Source: Campylobacter showae | GTDB taxonomy: Bacteria > Campylobacterota > Campylobacteria > Campylobacterales > Campylobacteraceae | Reading direction: 5' to 3' | NCBI RefSeq assembly: GCF_900573985.1 | Contig: NZ_UWOK01000001.1 | Location: forward strand, 434,001-498,000 | DNA length: 64,000 nt | Shown here: one piece after another, positions 38,309-47,581 of the stretch | Numbering within the stretch: position 1 is the first letter of the stretch | Layout of the letters: each line of letters opens with the position of its first letter | The notes under the pieces: model-generated | What the model was told of the DNA's origin: nothing | Seen by the model: only the letters and a program-made list of their open reading frames with translations | The model's database searches: none | Position numbers and translations under genes: made by a program

Positions 38309-38378
38309 TATACTCAGCCCTTTGCGACAAATTGCTGTATGAAGAATTGTTTTCAAAGCCCACCACTTGTTTTGAAAA
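38309..38378 (+). promoter_or_regulatory. Possible promoter and leader hairpin of the alpha operon
   Basis: TATACT (38309-38314) is a plausible -10 after infA. Downstream, TTTTCAAA (38350-38357) pairs with TTTGAAAA (38371-38378) around a 13-nt loop, 68 bp before rpmJ. In other bacteria S4 represses this operon by binding its leader; the hairpin is a candidate, but I cannot model a pseudoknot by eye. Confidence 0.35.
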
Positions 38379-38445
38379 TAGTTGGTTTAAAATTTCGTTA
38401 AACCTGATGCAGCCTAAAAGTGGAATAAATTTTTAGGAGACTAGA

Positions 38446-38559
38446 ATGAAAGTTCGTCCTTCTGTAAAGAAGATGTGTGACAAGTGCAAAATTGTCAAGC
38501 GCCAAGGCGTAGTTCGCATAATCTGCGAAAATCCAAAACATAAACAAAGACAAGGATAA
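38446..38559 (+). CDS. rpmJ: 50S ribosomal protein L36
   Basis: Smallest ribosomal protein, 37 residues: [20 protein letters not shown] then [17 protein letters not shown]. The zinc ligands Cys11, Cys14, Cys27 and His32 are all present (C+ form). ATG 38446 follows TTAGGAGA. Easily missed because of its length. It sits where it should, between infA and rpsM. Confidence 0.98.
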   Translation: MKVRPSVKKMCDKCKIVKRQGVVRIICENPKHKQRQG

Positions 38560-38562
38560 AGC

Positions 38563-38931
38563 ATGGCACGTATCGCAGGTGTGGATTTACCAAAGAAAAA
38601 GAGAATCGAATACGGTTTGACCTATATTTACGGTATCGGTCTTCACAAATCTCGTCAAATTTTGGATGCTACCAAAATTTCTTACGATAAAAGAGTAAAC
38701 GATCTAACCGAAGACGAAGCTGCAGCTATCCGCAAAGAGATCCAAGAGAACCACGTGGTGGAAGGCGACCTTAGAAAAAGCGTCGCTATGGATATCAAGG
38801 CTCTTATGGACCTAGGAAGCTACCGCGGTCTAAGACACAGAAAAGGTCTTCCGGTGCGCGGTCAAAAAACTAAAACAAACGCTAGAACTAGAAAAGGCAA
38901 GCGCAAAACAGTCGGCGCTGCGACGAAATAA
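38563..38931 (+). CDS. rpsM: 30S ribosomal protein S13
   Basis: Head protein bridging to the large subunit. [34 protein letters not shown] and the C-terminal [20 protein letters not shown] are typical. 122 residues. Three bases after rpmJ. Confidence 0.98.
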   Translation: MARIAGVDLPKKKRIEYGLTYIYGIGLHKSRQILDATKISYDKRVNDLTEDEAAAIRKEIQENHVVEGDLRKSVAMDIKALMDLGSYRGLRHRKGLPVRGQKTKTNARTRKGKRKTVGAATK

Positions 38932-38940
38932 GGATAAGCG

Positions 38941-39333
38941 ATGGCAAAAAGAAAAGTAGTTAAAAAGAAAATTGTAAGAAAAAGTATTGCTAAAGGTATC
39001 GTTTATATAAGCGCGACTTTTAACAACACTATGGTAACGGTTACCGATGAGATGGGAAATGCTATCGCTTGGAGCAGTGCTGGCGGACTAGGCTTTAAAG
39101 GAAGTAAAAAATCAACTCCTTATGCGGCCCAACAAGCAGTAGAAGACGCTCTAACTAAAGCAAAAGAGCACGGTATAAAAGAAGTAGGTATCAAAGTACA
39201 AGGTCCTGGCAGCGGTAGAGAGACCGCAGTCAAGAGCGTAGGCGCGGTAGAGGGCATAAAAGTAATATTTTTAAAAGATATAACTCCGCTTCCGCATAAT
39301 GGTTGCAGACCGCCAAAACGCCGCCGCGTATAA
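38941..39333 (+). CDS. rpsK: 30S ribosomal protein S11
   Basis: Platform protein near the E site. [20 protein letters not shown] and [20 protein letters not shown] followed by [16 protein letters not shown] are the signature. 130 residues with a lysine-rich start. Confidence 0.98.
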   Translation: MAKRKVVKKKIVRKSIAKGIVYISATFNNTMVTVTDEMGNAIAWSSAGGLGFKGSKKSTPYAAQQAVEDALTKAKEHGIKEVGIKVQGPGSGRETAVKSVGAVEGIKVIFLKDITPLPHNGCRPPKRRRV

Positions 39334-39355
39334 TTAGAAATTTAGGAGAATTATT

Positions 39356-39982
39356 ATGGCTAGATATAGAGGACCCGTTGAAAAATTAGAAAGACGTCTT
39401 GGTGTGTCTCTTGCGTTAAAAGGCGAAAGAAGACTTGCCGGTAAAAGCGCTTTAGAAAAAAGAAATTATGCACCAGGACAACACGGACAAAGAAGAAGCA
39501 AGATAAGCGAATACGGCTTACAGCTTCGCGAAAAACAAAAAGCTAAATTTATGTACGGCATTAGCGAAAAGCAATTCCGCCGCTTATTCCAAGAGGCTGC
39601 TCGCCGCGAGGGAAATACCGGTGCGCTTTTGGTGCAGCTTTTGGAACAAAGACTAGATAACGTAGTTTACAGAATGGGCTTTGCGACGACTCGCCGCTTT
39701 GCTCGCCAGCTAGTTACTCACGGACATATTTTAGTAAATGGCAAGAGAGTGGACATCCCGTCTTATAGAGTTCAAGCGGGCGCTAAAGTAGAGGTTATCG
39801 AAAAATCTAAAAACAATCCGCAAATAGTTCGAGCGATCGACCTTACGGCACAAACTGGCATCGTAGCTTGGGTTGACGTCGAAAAAGATAAAAAATTCGG
39901 AATTTTCACAAGAACTCCGGAAAGGGAAGAAGTCGTCATTCCTGTCGAGGAAAGATTCATAGTAGAGCTTTATTCGAAATAA
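39356..39982 (+). CDS. rpsD: 30S ribosomal protein S4
   Basis: Nucleates 16S rRNA folding and in many bacteria represses this operon. [20 protein letters not shown] and the S4 RNA-binding domain ([40 protein letters not shown]) are clear. 208 residues, normal. No N-terminal zinc cysteines. Confidence 0.98.
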   Translation: MARYRGPVEKLERRLGVSLALKGERRLAGKSALEKRNYAPGQHGQRRSKISEYGLQLREKQKAKFMYGISEKQFRRLFQEAARREGNTGALLVQLLEQRLDNVVYRMGFATTRRFARQLVTHGHILVNGKRVDIPSYRVQAGAKVEVIEKSKNNPQIVRAIDLTAQTGIVAWVDVEKDKKFGIFTRTPEREEVVIPVEERFIVELYSK

Positions 39983-39996
39983 TAAGGGGTATAACG

Positions 39997-41010
39997 ATGA
40001 GAAAAATTACCACATCAGCTTATATGCCTACCGAAATTTCAGTAGAGAGTATAAGCGAGAATGTCGCCAGAATAACCGCGTATCCGTTTGAGACGGGCTA
40101 TGCTGTTACTTTGGCTCATCCGCTAAGACGACTTTTATATAGCAGCACGGTTGGATTTGCGGCTACGGGCGTCAAAATAGAGGGCGTATCTCACGAATTT
40201 GATTCGATGAGAGGCATGCTCGAGGACGTAGCGCAGTTTATTATAAATTTAAAAAACATCCGTTTTAAGCTAAAAAACGAGTCTGAGCGCGAAGTGGTTG
40301 AGTATTCGTTTAAAGGTCCAAAAGAGATAAAAGCCGGTGATCTAAAAAACGATGTTGTAGATGTCGTAAATCCAGACGCTTATCTTGCGACCATAAACGA
40401 GGATGCGGAGCTTAAATTTTCCGTAATCATTCAAAAAGGTATCGGATACGTCCCAAGTGAAGAAATAAGAGACAATACCGAAGAAGGTTACATAGCTCTC
40501 GACGCTTTCTTTACGCCTGTTAAAAAAGCTGTTTATGAGCTGGAAAATGTCCTGGTTGAGGATAACCCTGACTACGAGAAGATTATTTTCACGGTTACGA
40601 CGGACGGACAAGTGGGCGCGATTGAGGCGTTTAAACACGCGATCGAGGCGATGTATCAGCAGATGTCGGTGTTTAAAGGTGTTTTAAATATCGACGTTTC
40701 TGCAGGCTTAAACGCTCAAACTTCAGGTAGCGAGCATGCGAAGTTGTTACAAAGCGTAGAAGAGTTAAATTTGAGCGCTAGAAGCTTCAACTGCCTTGAT
40801 AAAGCCGAGATTAGATTTATTGGCGAGCTTGCTTTGATGGATGAAAACGAGCTAAAAGAGCTTAAAAATTTAGGCAAAAAATCTCTCGACGAGATCAAAG
40901 CCGTTATGCAAGAGATCGGATATCCGGTCGGCGGCGACCTAGGCGGCGGCAAAGAGCAACTCAAGAAAAAAATCGCCGACCTAAAATCACAAATGAGTGC
41001 AAAAGAGTAA
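39997..41010 (+). CDS. rpoA: DNA-directed RNA polymerase alpha subunit
   Basis: Scaffold for polymerase assembly. The N-terminal domain has [20 protein letters not shown] and [20 protein letters not shown]; the C-terminal domain ([40 protein letters not shown]) binds upstream DNA and regulators. 337 residues. Spaced 14 bp from rpsD. Confidence 0.98.
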   Translation: MRKITTSAYMPTEISVESISENVARITAYPFETGYAVTLAHPLRRLLYSSTVGFAATGVKIEGVSHEFDSMRGMLEDVAQFIINLKNIRFKLKNESEREVVEYSFKGPKEIKAGDLKNDVVDVVNPDAYLATINEDAELKFSVIIQKGIGYVPSEEIRDNTEEGYIALDAFFTPVKKAVYELENVLVEDNPDYEKIIFTVTTDGQVGAIEAFKHAIEAMYQQMSVFKGVLNIDVSAGLNAQTSGSEHAKLLQSVEELNLSARSFNCLDKAEIRFIGELALMDENELKELKNLGKKSLDEIKAVMQEIGYPVGGDLGGGKEQLKKKIADLKSQMSAKE

Positions 41011-41021
41011 AAGGAAGATAA

Positions 41022-41378
41022 ATGAGACACGGTCACGGATACAGAAAACTAGGTAGGACGTCGGCTCACCGCTCGGCTCTACTTAAAAATTTAGCTATCG
41101 CTATCATCAAAAGTGAAAAAATAGAGACGACCTTGCCTAAGGCAAAAGAGTTGAGAAGCTATATCGAAAAGCTAATCACTAGAGCTAGAAAAGGCGACAG
41201 CAACGCTCACAGAGCAGTTTTTGCCAGCTTGCAAGATAAAGAAACTACGAATAAACTAGTAACTGAGCTTGCTCCAAAATTCGTAGGCAAAAACGGCGGA
41301 TATACGCGCATCGTTAAGACTCGCGTTCGCCGAGGCGATGCTGCTGAGATGGCTTATATCGAGCTAATCAAAGAATAA
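41022..41378 (+). CDS. rplQ: 50S ribosomal protein L17
   Basis: Near the tunnel exit. [20 protein letters not shown] and the end [20 protein letters not shown] identify it. 118 residues. Last gene of the super-operon; a good terminator follows at once. Confidence 0.98.
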   Translation: MRHGHGYRKLGRTSAHRSALLKNLAIAIIKSEKIETTLPKAKELRSYIEKLITRARKGDSNAHRAVFASLQDKETTNKLVTELAPKFVGKNGGYTRIVKTRVRRGDAAEMAYIELIKE

Positions 41379-41383
41379 TTTTT

Positions 41384-41411
41384 AGAGAGCTTCGGCTCTC
41401 TTTTTCTTTTT
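41384..41411 (+). terminator. Intrinsic terminator of the ribosomal/rpoA operon
   Basis: A 7-bp stem AGAGAGC/GCTCTCT with a UUCG tetraloop (41384-41401), then TTTTCTTTTT. Six bases past the rplQ stop. Confidence 0.93.
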
Positions 41412-41444
41412 AAATTTACATATTTTAGTTACCTCAAAGTTCCT

Positions 41445-41785
41445 TTAGTCTTTCATCTCAATTAGTTTTATTTGTCCATCTGTTGCATTGTTCGTAATTT
41501 TGCATATAGGCGGAAAATAATAAAATTTGTAGCTAGTTTTATTCTGATTTCTGTCGCAGTTTGAAGTGCAAATTTGCTTTCAAAAGATTTGCTTGTACGA
41601 TAAACGCTTGCCATATCAAATTTATACATGTCTGTAAACAACATTTGGAATATTGATCACAGGTATTTCGAGTTTTGAATTACGGATTACGCCCCTGCTA
41701 CTACCGCAAGTTTTCATCCTTAAACAGATACTAGTATCTTTTAAATTTGTTTTATCTACACATAGAATCGCCTCAAATTCCAAAT
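41445..41785 (-). pseudogene. Decayed gene of unknown function after rplQ
   Basis: On minus, three protein-like stretches follow in different frames: EAILCVDKTNLKDTSICLRM, KTCGSSRGVIRNSKLEIPVI and NIPNVVYRHV (ending at a stop), then YKFDMASVYRTSKSFESKF and ALQTATEIRIKLATNFIIF, then ICKITNNATDGQIKLIEMKD with a stop at 41445. Read together they look like one protein of about 110 or more residues with two frameshifts. The start side may be TTG 41785 or lost further upstream. The IRNSKLEIPVIN phrase has a pilin- or minor-secreted-protein flavour, but I recognise no family. The remaining part of this 480-bp gap up to nfu shows only the nfu promoter. Confidence 0.55.
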
Positions 41786-41848
41786 TTAACTAGATCAAAA
41801 ATAGCCACCAAAACGCCAAACTCATAGCGTATTTAAAATTTTATCTGC

Positions 41849-41854
41849 TATAAT
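41849..41854 (+). promoter_or_regulatory. -10 element of the nfu-murE operon
   Basis: TATAAT 26 bp before the nfu ATG, preceded by the T/A-rich stretch usual for this genus; no clear -35. Confidence 0.6.
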
Positions 41855-41879
41855 ATCTCAAAAATTTAAAAGGTTAAAA

Positions 41880-42149
41880 ATGATCCCATTTACTGATGAA
41901 GAGCTTTTAAAGCCTGTAAAAGCAAGCCTACAAAAGGTTTTGCCGATGCTTGAAAACGACGGCGGAGGCATGGAGCTATTAGGTATCAAAAACGGCAAAG
42001 TTTACGTCCGTCTTACCGGCCACTGCCATGGCTGTGCGGCTAGCTCTACTACGCTAAAATACGGCGTCGAGCGCCAGCTTCGCATGGATATCCACCCTGA
42101 GCTAGAGGTCGTAAATATCCCTATCGGCGAGGAAGTTAAATTTGATTGA
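41880..42149 (+). CDS. NifU-like iron-sulfur scaffold / carrier protein (Nfu)
   Basis: Carries Fe-S clusters to target enzymes. 89 residues consisting only of the Nfu domain: LENDGGGMELLGIKNGKVYV, then the cluster-binding CxxC in GHCHGCAASSTTLKYGVE. Overlaps the next gene by 8 bp. In C. jejuni the same gene opens the murE cluster, as I recall. Confidence 0.92.
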   Translation: MIPFTDEELLKPVKASLQKVLPMLENDGGGMELLGIKNGKVYVRLTGHCHGCAASSTTLKYGVERQLRMDIHPELEVVNIPIGEEVKFD

Positions 42150-42687
42150 TTACAAAAAGGCGGGGCTAAAAGCGTTTAACAAGGGCGAATTTGACGCCGC
42201 AGCGAGCTATTTTTCGCTCGCCTATGACAAGAAGCCTGACAAAAAGCTGCTTTTTCTCATCATGCTTTGCTCGCTTGCTAAGACTCGTCGCGACGAGGCG
42301 ATGACGCTTTTTGAGATATTTAAGCTAAAAGACAAGCTCGGCATGAGCCCCTATGAACTAGAGGAAATTTTAGGCGCGCTTGAGGCGAAATTTAACGACG
42401 ATGAGAGCCTTGAGGAGCAAAATGCGATCAGCTATGCCGATTTTATGGACGCTGTTAGGCGCGGCGGGTTTAAAAGCACCTTCGAGGATATCATGTTTTC
42501 CACGCGCGTGATGATCGACAACCGCGACGATTTCCTCGAGTTTTTACAAAATCTTATCAAAAATGGCTTCATAGAAATGGGGCTAAACTACATCGAGACC
42601 GCGGCCGTGATGTTTGCCGGCGACGAGCGGCTAAGCGCGCTGGCTCGCGAAATCAACGAAAAGGCCGAAAGTGAAAATTTACGTTAA
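42142..42687 (+). CDS. TPR-like helical protein of unknown function
   Basis: 181 residues, all-helical by pattern. The first 35 residues (YKKAGLKAFNKGEFDAAASY FSLAYDKKP split at a TPR helix pair) resemble one tetratricopeptide repeat; the rest has no motif I recognise. It is coupled to nfu (8-bp overlap) and to murE (17-bp overlap), so it belongs to the same operon. The equivalent position in C. jejuni holds a protein of unknown function. Start is TTG 42142. Confidence 0.7.
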   Translation: MIDYKKAGLKAFNKGEFDAAASYFSLAYDKKPDKKLLFLIMLCSLAKTRRDEAMTLFEIFKLKDKLGMSPYELEEILGALEAKFNDDESLEEQNAISYADFMDAVRRGGFKSTFEDIMFSTRVMIDNRDDFLEFLQNLIKNGFIEMGLNYIETAAVMFAGDERLSALAREINEKAESENLR

Positions 42688-43963
42688 AGAAGGCTTCGTC
42701 ACCGACAACTCGAACGAGTGCGAAGCGGGTTGCTATTTCGTTAAAACGGCGACGAACGCCAAATTTGAAGCCGCCGCCGAGGCAAAGGGTGCAAAAATCA
42801 TAAATTTGAGCGAATGCAAGCAGCTGCTAGGCATCGACGAGGGTATCAAAATCATCGGCATCACGGGTACGAACGGCAAGACTACGACCGCGGCGGCGAT
42901 CTACGCCACGCTCTTAAATTTAGGCTACGGATGCGGCCTGTGCGGCACTCGCGGCGCTTTTATAAACAATGAACGCATCGATGATAAGGCGCTAACGACG
43001 AGCGAAATTTTACGCACGCTTAGCTACCTAAAAGCCGCTAGCGAGCGCGGCTGCGAGTACTTCGTGATGGAGGCTAGCTCGCATGCCATCGCGCAAAAGC
43101 GCATCGAGAGCCTGGAATTTGCGATGAAAATCTTTACGAATTTGACCCAAGACCACCTCGACTATCACGGCACGTTTGAGGAGTACGCACACGTAAAGAG
43201 CGAGTTTTTCGCGGATGACGCGCCAAAACTCATAAACGTCGACGATCGCGGCGGGATCAAATTTAACCCAGCAAACGCCCTAACTTACGCGCTTCACGCT
43301 GACGCGGACTTTGCGCCCGGCGAGTATTCGCTAGAGGGCGGCATACGCGGGACGCTAAAGACTCCGCGCGGCCAGATGGAGCTAAGCTCAAATTTGCACG
43401 GCGAATTTAACCTCTATAACCTCATCGCGGCCGCCTCTTGCGTTGCGACGCTGACGGATAGGCCGCTAGATGAGATCGCGCGCGCGGCGTCGAAATTTGA
43501 CGGCGTCGAGGGGCGCATGGAGGTCGTGAGTCGCGATCCGCTCGTGATCGTGGACTTTGCGCATACGCCAGACGGCATCGAAAAGGTTCTAAACGCGCTG
43601 CGTCATCGTAAAATCGTCGCGGTTTTTGGTGCCGGCGGCGATAGAGACCGCACCAAGCGCCCAAAAATGGGTGCAACCGCGCAAAAATACGCGCACAGAC
43701 TAGTTGTTACAAGTGATAACCCTCGTAGCGAAGAGTCAGAAACCATCATCGCCGAAATTTGCGGCGGCCTAGAGATGAACGAGCGCGTAAAATGCATCGC
43801 AAACCGCAAAGAGGCGATAAAATACGCGCTTGAAAGCCTCGCACAGGATGAAATTTTGGTGATTTTAGGTAAGGGCGACGAAACCTACCAAGAGATCAAA
43901 GGCGTAAAGTATCCGTTTAGCGACAAGCAGGTCGTGCGCGAACTTTTGGACGGACGCGCCTAA
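42671..43963 (+). CDS. murE: UDP-N-acetylmuramoyl-tripeptide synthetase MurE
   Basis: Adds the third amino acid of the peptidoglycan stem peptide. ATP-binding loop GITGTNGKTTTAA (about 62-74); EASSHAIAQKRIE; and TSDNPRSEE, whose DNPR motif indicates meso-diaminopimelate as substrate. 430 residues, slightly short because the N-terminal domain is small, as in other epsilonproteobacteria. Start is GTG 42671 within the end of the preceding gene, with AAGGCCGAAA upstream. Confidence 0.96.
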   Translation: MKIYVKEGFVTDNSNECEAGCYFVKTATNAKFEAAAEAKGAKIINLSECKQLLGIDEGIKIIGITGTNGKTTTAAAIYATLLNLGYGCGLCGTRGAFINNERIDDKALTTSEILRTLSYLKAASERGCEYFVMEASSHAIAQKRIESLEFAMKIFTNLTQDHLDYHGTFEEYAHVKSEFFADDAPKLINVDDRGGIKFNPANALTYALHADADFAPGEYSLEGGIRGTLKTPRGQMELSSNLHGEFNLYNLIAAASCVATLTDRPLDEIARAASKFDGVEGRMEVVSRDPLVIVDFAHTPDGIEKVLNALRHRKIVAVFGAGGDRDRTKRPKMGATAQKYAHRLVVTSDNPRSEESETIIAEICGGLEMNERVKCIANRKEAIKYALESLAQDEILVILGKGDETYQEIKGVKYPFSDKQVVRELLDGRA

Positions 43964-44179
43964 ATTTACGTATAAAACGGCGGCAGACAAGGGTAAATTT
44001 GCGTAAAATTTGCCTTTGTTTGCGTCTAAATTTCTATTTTTACCACCAAACGGCGTCAAATTTATCGCAGTTTTTATCGCTCGCGCAAATGCTTCTAAAA
44101 TCAAATTTAATCACAAATTTAACCCCGAATTTTATCGTAGCGAGCAAACAAAAATGAATCGCCGCGGCTAAATTTATAG

Positions 44180-44185
44180 TATAAT
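44180..44185 (+). promoter_or_regulatory. -10 element for panD
   Basis: TATAAT followed by a T run, 27 bp before the panD ATG. Confidence 0.6.
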
Positions 44186-44212
44186 TTTTCTAAAAAACAC
44201 AAAGGACGGCCG

Positions 44213-44560
44213 ATGAAAATCGAAATTTTATCAAGCAAAATCCACCGCGCGCGCGTGACGGACGCAAACCTCAATTACGTGGGCTCGGTTACGATCGGAC
44301 CCGAGCTCATCGAGGCTGCGGGACTTTGCGAATACCAAAAAGTCGAGATCCTAAACGTCAATAACGGCGAGCGCTTCGCTACATACGTGATCCGCGGCAA
44401 AAAAAAGGGCGAGATCTGCCTAAACGGCGCGGCCGCGCGTAAAGTCTGCGTAGGCGATGTCGTCATTATCGTTGCTTATGCGCTTCTTAGCGCCAAAAAA
44501 GCGAGAGATTTCGAGCCAAAGATCGTGCAGGTAAACGCGCAAAACGAGATCGTAAAATAA
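44213..44560 (+). CDS. panD: Aspartate 1-decarboxylase (proenzyme)
   Basis: Makes beta-alanine from aspartate for coenzyme A. The self-cleavage site is Gly24-Ser25 in NYVGSVTI, which yields the pyruvoyl cofactor; Lys9, Tyr22 and Arg-containing TYVIRG are also present. 115 residues, complete. ATG follows AAAGGACGG. Not in the usual pan operon; it stands alone here between murE and a flavodoxin fusion, in a spot where C. jejuni has neither, so it may be an insertion. Confidence 0.96.
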   Translation: MKIEILSSKIHRARVTDANLNYVGSVTIGPELIEAAGLCEYQKVEILNVNNGERFATYVIRGKKKGEICLNGAAARKVCVGDVVIIVAYALLSAKKARDFEPKIVQVNAQNEIVK

Positions 44561-44806
44561 CATATAGCCAAATTTGGTGCTTCTTGCGCAGAACCGTTTA
44601 AATTTACGCTTGTGACGCCTGGTCAAATTTGCGGTAAAATTTAGGCTAGTGCGGCACGACGGTCATTTACAAACAGACAAAAAGCGAATGCGCCGAATAT
44701 GAATTTATTAAAATTTTGCCGCCGTTTGGGGTTAAATTTGACGAGGTCGGTAAAATTTGACGAAAATGGGCAAAAACTTGCGCGTAAATTTAAAAGGATT
44801 CGCAAA

Positions 44807-45583
44807 ATGATAGCGATTTATTTCAGCTCCACGGGCAACACGAAGTATTGCACGCAGAGATTTATAGAGCGTCTGGGCGGCGATATCCCCGCGGTTTCGA
44901 TCGAGGACGAGGGCTGCGCTGAGCTGCTAAAGCGCCATGGCGACGTGATCCTTGCCTATCCTGTTTACTTTAGCGACCTGCCGCAGATCGTGCGCGAGTT
45001 TATTTACGAAAACAGCGCGAATTTCTGCGGCAAAAACGTCTTTATTATCGCTACGATGGAGATTTTTAGCGGCGACGGAGCGGGCTGCGCGGCTAGGATT
45101 CTAAAGCGGGCAGGCGCAAAGATAACGGGCGGCGCACACGTGAAAATGCCCGCGTTTATCCTCGACATGGCGATTTTTAGCTACTCGGCGCAGAAAAACG
45201 AGCGCCTGATCAAGGAGGCAAACGCCAAGCTAGAGCGCGCCTCGGAGGCATTTGCCGCGGGTAATCCGCCGCAAGAGGGGCTAGGCGTGCTATGCCGTAT
45301 CGCGGGGCTTTTGGGGCAGCGGCTATGGATGAAAATTTGGGACAAAACGCCGTTTGCCAGGCGCAAACCGAGCCTCGATGCGGCGCGGTGCAACGGGTGC
45401 GGCGAGTGCGCAAAATCCTGCCCGATGCAAAATATAAAAATCGCGCACGGCAAGGCGAGATTTAGCGAGCGCTGCACGATTTGCTACAGATGCGTGAACA
45501 AGTGCAGGCAAAAGGCGATAACGATCCTCGGCAAGGCGGTAAATCTGGAAAAATCGGTCGCGGCGGAGTTTAAAGATATCTGA
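44807..45583 (+). CDS. Flavodoxin-ferredoxin fusion (EFR1-type)
   Basis: N-terminal flavodoxin-like domain (IYFSSTGNTKYCTQRFIERL, an FMN phosphate loop) followed by two [4Fe-4S] sites: CNGCGECAKSCP and CTICYRCVNKC. Such fusions move electrons between flavin and ferredoxin clusters; the partner is unknown. I start at ATG 44807 (258 residues), which follows AAAAGGA; the frame is open to 44699 but that stretch is coded by AAATTT filler. Promoter not evident. Confidence 0.85.
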   Translation: MIAIYFSSTGNTKYCTQRFIERLGGDIPAVSIEDEGCAELLKRHGDVILAYPVYFSDLPQIVREFIYENSANFCGKNVFIIATMEIFSGDGAGCAARILKRAGAKITGGAHVKMPAFILDMAIFSYSAQKNERLIKEANAKLERASEAFAAGNPPQEGLGVLCRIAGLLGQRLWMKIWDKTPFARRKPSLDAARCNGCGECAKSCPMQNIKIAHGKARFSERCTICYRCVNKCRQKAITILGKAVNLEKSVAAEFKDI

Positions 45584-45965
45584 TTCGCGTTTGTTTTCGT
45601 GGGTCTCAGCTCTGCGATAGTTTATTTTGCTGTGCTTTACGTACGGCTTTTAAATTTGATGAAAATCCTCTTTTAGCTCTGTATTCCGCCTATTATTCCA
45701 GGTAAATTTCTCAAATTTACAGAAAATCCGCGCTAAAAACCCCGCAAATACGTATGCTCCAAACTAAAATAGATCAAAACGCGCGCAGTTCATTTAAAGC
45801 AAAATTTCATCATCAAATTTGACGGCTTTTCGGACTCAAATTTACCCGTCCGTGCCCGTATCCGCCGCAAATTTCAAGGCGGGAACGAAACTTGCATTGC
45901 AGGCTTTAAATAAAGTAAATTTAGCTTAAATTGGCTAAAATAACGCGAAATTTGAAAGGATGTTT
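45584..45965. other. Intergenic stretch with AAATTT words
   Basis: About 380 bp with no gene I can support. It has many AAATTT or near copies (for example 45652, 45706, 45716, 45816, 45838) and a short GC-rich part near 45845-45895. No RNA or terminator recognised. Confidence 0.6.
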
Positions 45966-46283
45966 ATGTTTGAGGGGATAGATTTTTCAAAAATGGGACA
46001 GATGCTCGAGGAGGCGCAAAAAAAGGCGCAGGAGATTGAGCAGGAGAGCCAAAAGCGCGAGTTTAGCGTAAAAAGCGGCGGCGGGCTCATTAGCGTTAGA
46101 GCAAACGGCAAGGGCGAGGTGCTCGATATTAGCATCGACGACAGCTTGCTAGAGGACAAGGAGAGTTTGCAGATCTTGCTCATCAGCGCCATAAACGACG
46201 TGCTAAAGATGATCGAGGACGACCGCAAGAACGCCGCGTCAAGGATGCTAGGCGGCTTTGCCGGCATGGGGCTAGGGCAATGA
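45966..46283 (+). CDS. YbaB/EbfC-family nucleoid-associated protein
   Basis: Small dimeric DNA-binding protein thought to affect nucleoid structure. The pattern MFEGIDFSKMGQMLEEAQKK then a helix and SGGGLISVRANGKGEVLDIS is typical. I choose ATG 45966 (105 residues): the ATG at 45960 overlaps the AAAGGA ribosome site and is too close to it. Overlaps the next gene by 4 bp. Confidence 0.93.
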   Translation: MFEGIDFSKMGQMLEEAQKKAQEIEQESQKREFSVKSGGGLISVRANGKGEVLDISIDDSLLEDKESLQILLISAINDVLKMIEDDRKNAASRMLGGFAGMGLGQ

Positions 46284-47491
46284 AACGCGCAGCTATCTCG
46301 CGCCGTTTGGACGCGGTTTTTGGACTTGCGCGGTTAAATTTTAGCGGCGCTTTGGACGGTGTGGCTGTAAATTTGAACTCAAATTTAGCCCGTAAAATTT
46401 GCTCTCCACTTTTTGCGGTTTTTGTGATTTGCGCATTTGCCGCGTCGCTTAGAGCCGAGCCGCGCCCGACGCAGGATGATTTTAACGCTTGCTTCGAGAA
46501 AAATTTGCCTGCTATGGTAAACGTCGCCGGTAACGGCGGCATCGCGATCACGCCAAATTTAATCGCCGTACCTAAAGGCGAAATCCCCGTGAAAAATTAC
46601 GTCAAATTTGACCCGTATCTTGGCCTATATCTGGTTGCCTCGGACGCCAAACTCGAACCTATGAAGATGGCCGACGATAACGCGACGAAAAAAAGCGACT
46701 GGGTCAGCGTCACGCGCGATCTAAACGCGACCGTCTACGGCCACGTAAAGGCGCAGGCACAGGCGCTAGGCGAGCTGGACGTGCTCACGTTTGACGTAAA
46801 CGGCACGGGTGCCGTGCTAAGTCCGTGCTGCAAGCTACGCGGTATCGCCGTGGGTGGGGACAAATTCGTCCCGAGCCGCTATCTAAGGCACTTTGCGGCG
46901 TATAAAGACGTGTACTACGGAGACGTGGGTGCGGTCTTTGAGGAGCGAGACGGCAAGCTCTACGTAAAGAGCGTCGATCCGCTCGGACGCGGCGCGGCAC
47001 TGATGGCGGGAGACGAAATTTTGAGCGTAAACGGCGAGAAATTTGAGAGTTTGCGCGAGCTAAACGAGAGGATTTTGTTCGCCAAAAAGGGCGAGCGGCT
47101 CAAATTTGAGATCAAGCGCGGCGACGAGGTTTTGAGATTTGGCGTGGCGGTCTCTGACGATGCGGCCAAAAAAGAGCAAAAAGCGCCGATGAAGGCGGAT
47201 AAAAAGGCCGCCGCTAGCGACGCAAAACCTCAGTCCATACCGCAAAGTAGCGATGCCGCGAGCGTGCAAAAGCTCTACGGCATGACATTTGACGAGAAGC
47301 TAACGGTAAAAAGCGTCGACGCGAACTCGGGTGCGGCGAAATTTGGCGTCAGAGTCGGCGACAAGCTGATACAAGTGGGGCAAAAAACGGTCTCAAGCCG
47401 CAAAGAAGCGCTCGGCCTGCTCGCTAAAGGCGGCGGTCAAAATTTGCTCTTTAGACGCAACGGCTTTGACTTTTTTTACAACGAGCGGTAG
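46280..47491 (+). CDS. Periplasmic protein with two PDZ domains
   Basis: 403 residues. A hydrophobic segment (PLFAVFVICAFAASLRAEP) ends at a plausible signal-peptidase site; the 40 residues before it are unusually long for a signal peptide and rich in Asn-Leu words coded by AAATTT DNA. Two PDZ-like domains follow: one around AGDEILSVNGEKFESLRELN, another around FGVRVGDKLIQVGQKTVSSR near the end, linked by a Lys/Ala/Ser-rich stretch. No protease triad is visible. The gene overlaps ybaB by 4 bp and lies before the prenyl synthase, as in C. jejuni. Function unknown. Confidence 0.78.
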   Translation: MKRAAISRRLDAVFGLARLNFSGALDGVAVNLNSNLARKICSPLFAVFVICAFAASLRAEPRPTQDDFNACFEKNLPAMVNVAGNGGIAITPNLIAVPKGEIPVKNYVKFDPYLGLYLVASDAKLEPMKMADDNATKKSDWVSVTRDLNATVYGHVKAQAQALGELDVLTFDVNGTGAVLSPCCKLRGIAVGGDKFVPSRYLRHFAAYKDVYYGDVGAVFEERDGKLYVKSVDPLGRGAALMAGDEILSVNGEKFESLRELNERILFAKKGERLKFEIKRGDEVLRFGVAVSDDAAKKEQKAPMKADKKAAASDAKPQSIPQSSDAASVQKLYGMTFDEKLTVKSVDANSGAAKFGVRVGDKLIQVGQKTVSSRKEALGLLAKGGGQNLLFRRNGFDFFYNER

Positions 47492-47581
47492 ATTCGGACG
47501 GTAAATTTGACGCTTTTGGCGGGTAAACGAAGCGTCAAATTTGGCCTATGCTTGGAGCCGACAAAATAAAACGGAGAATAG

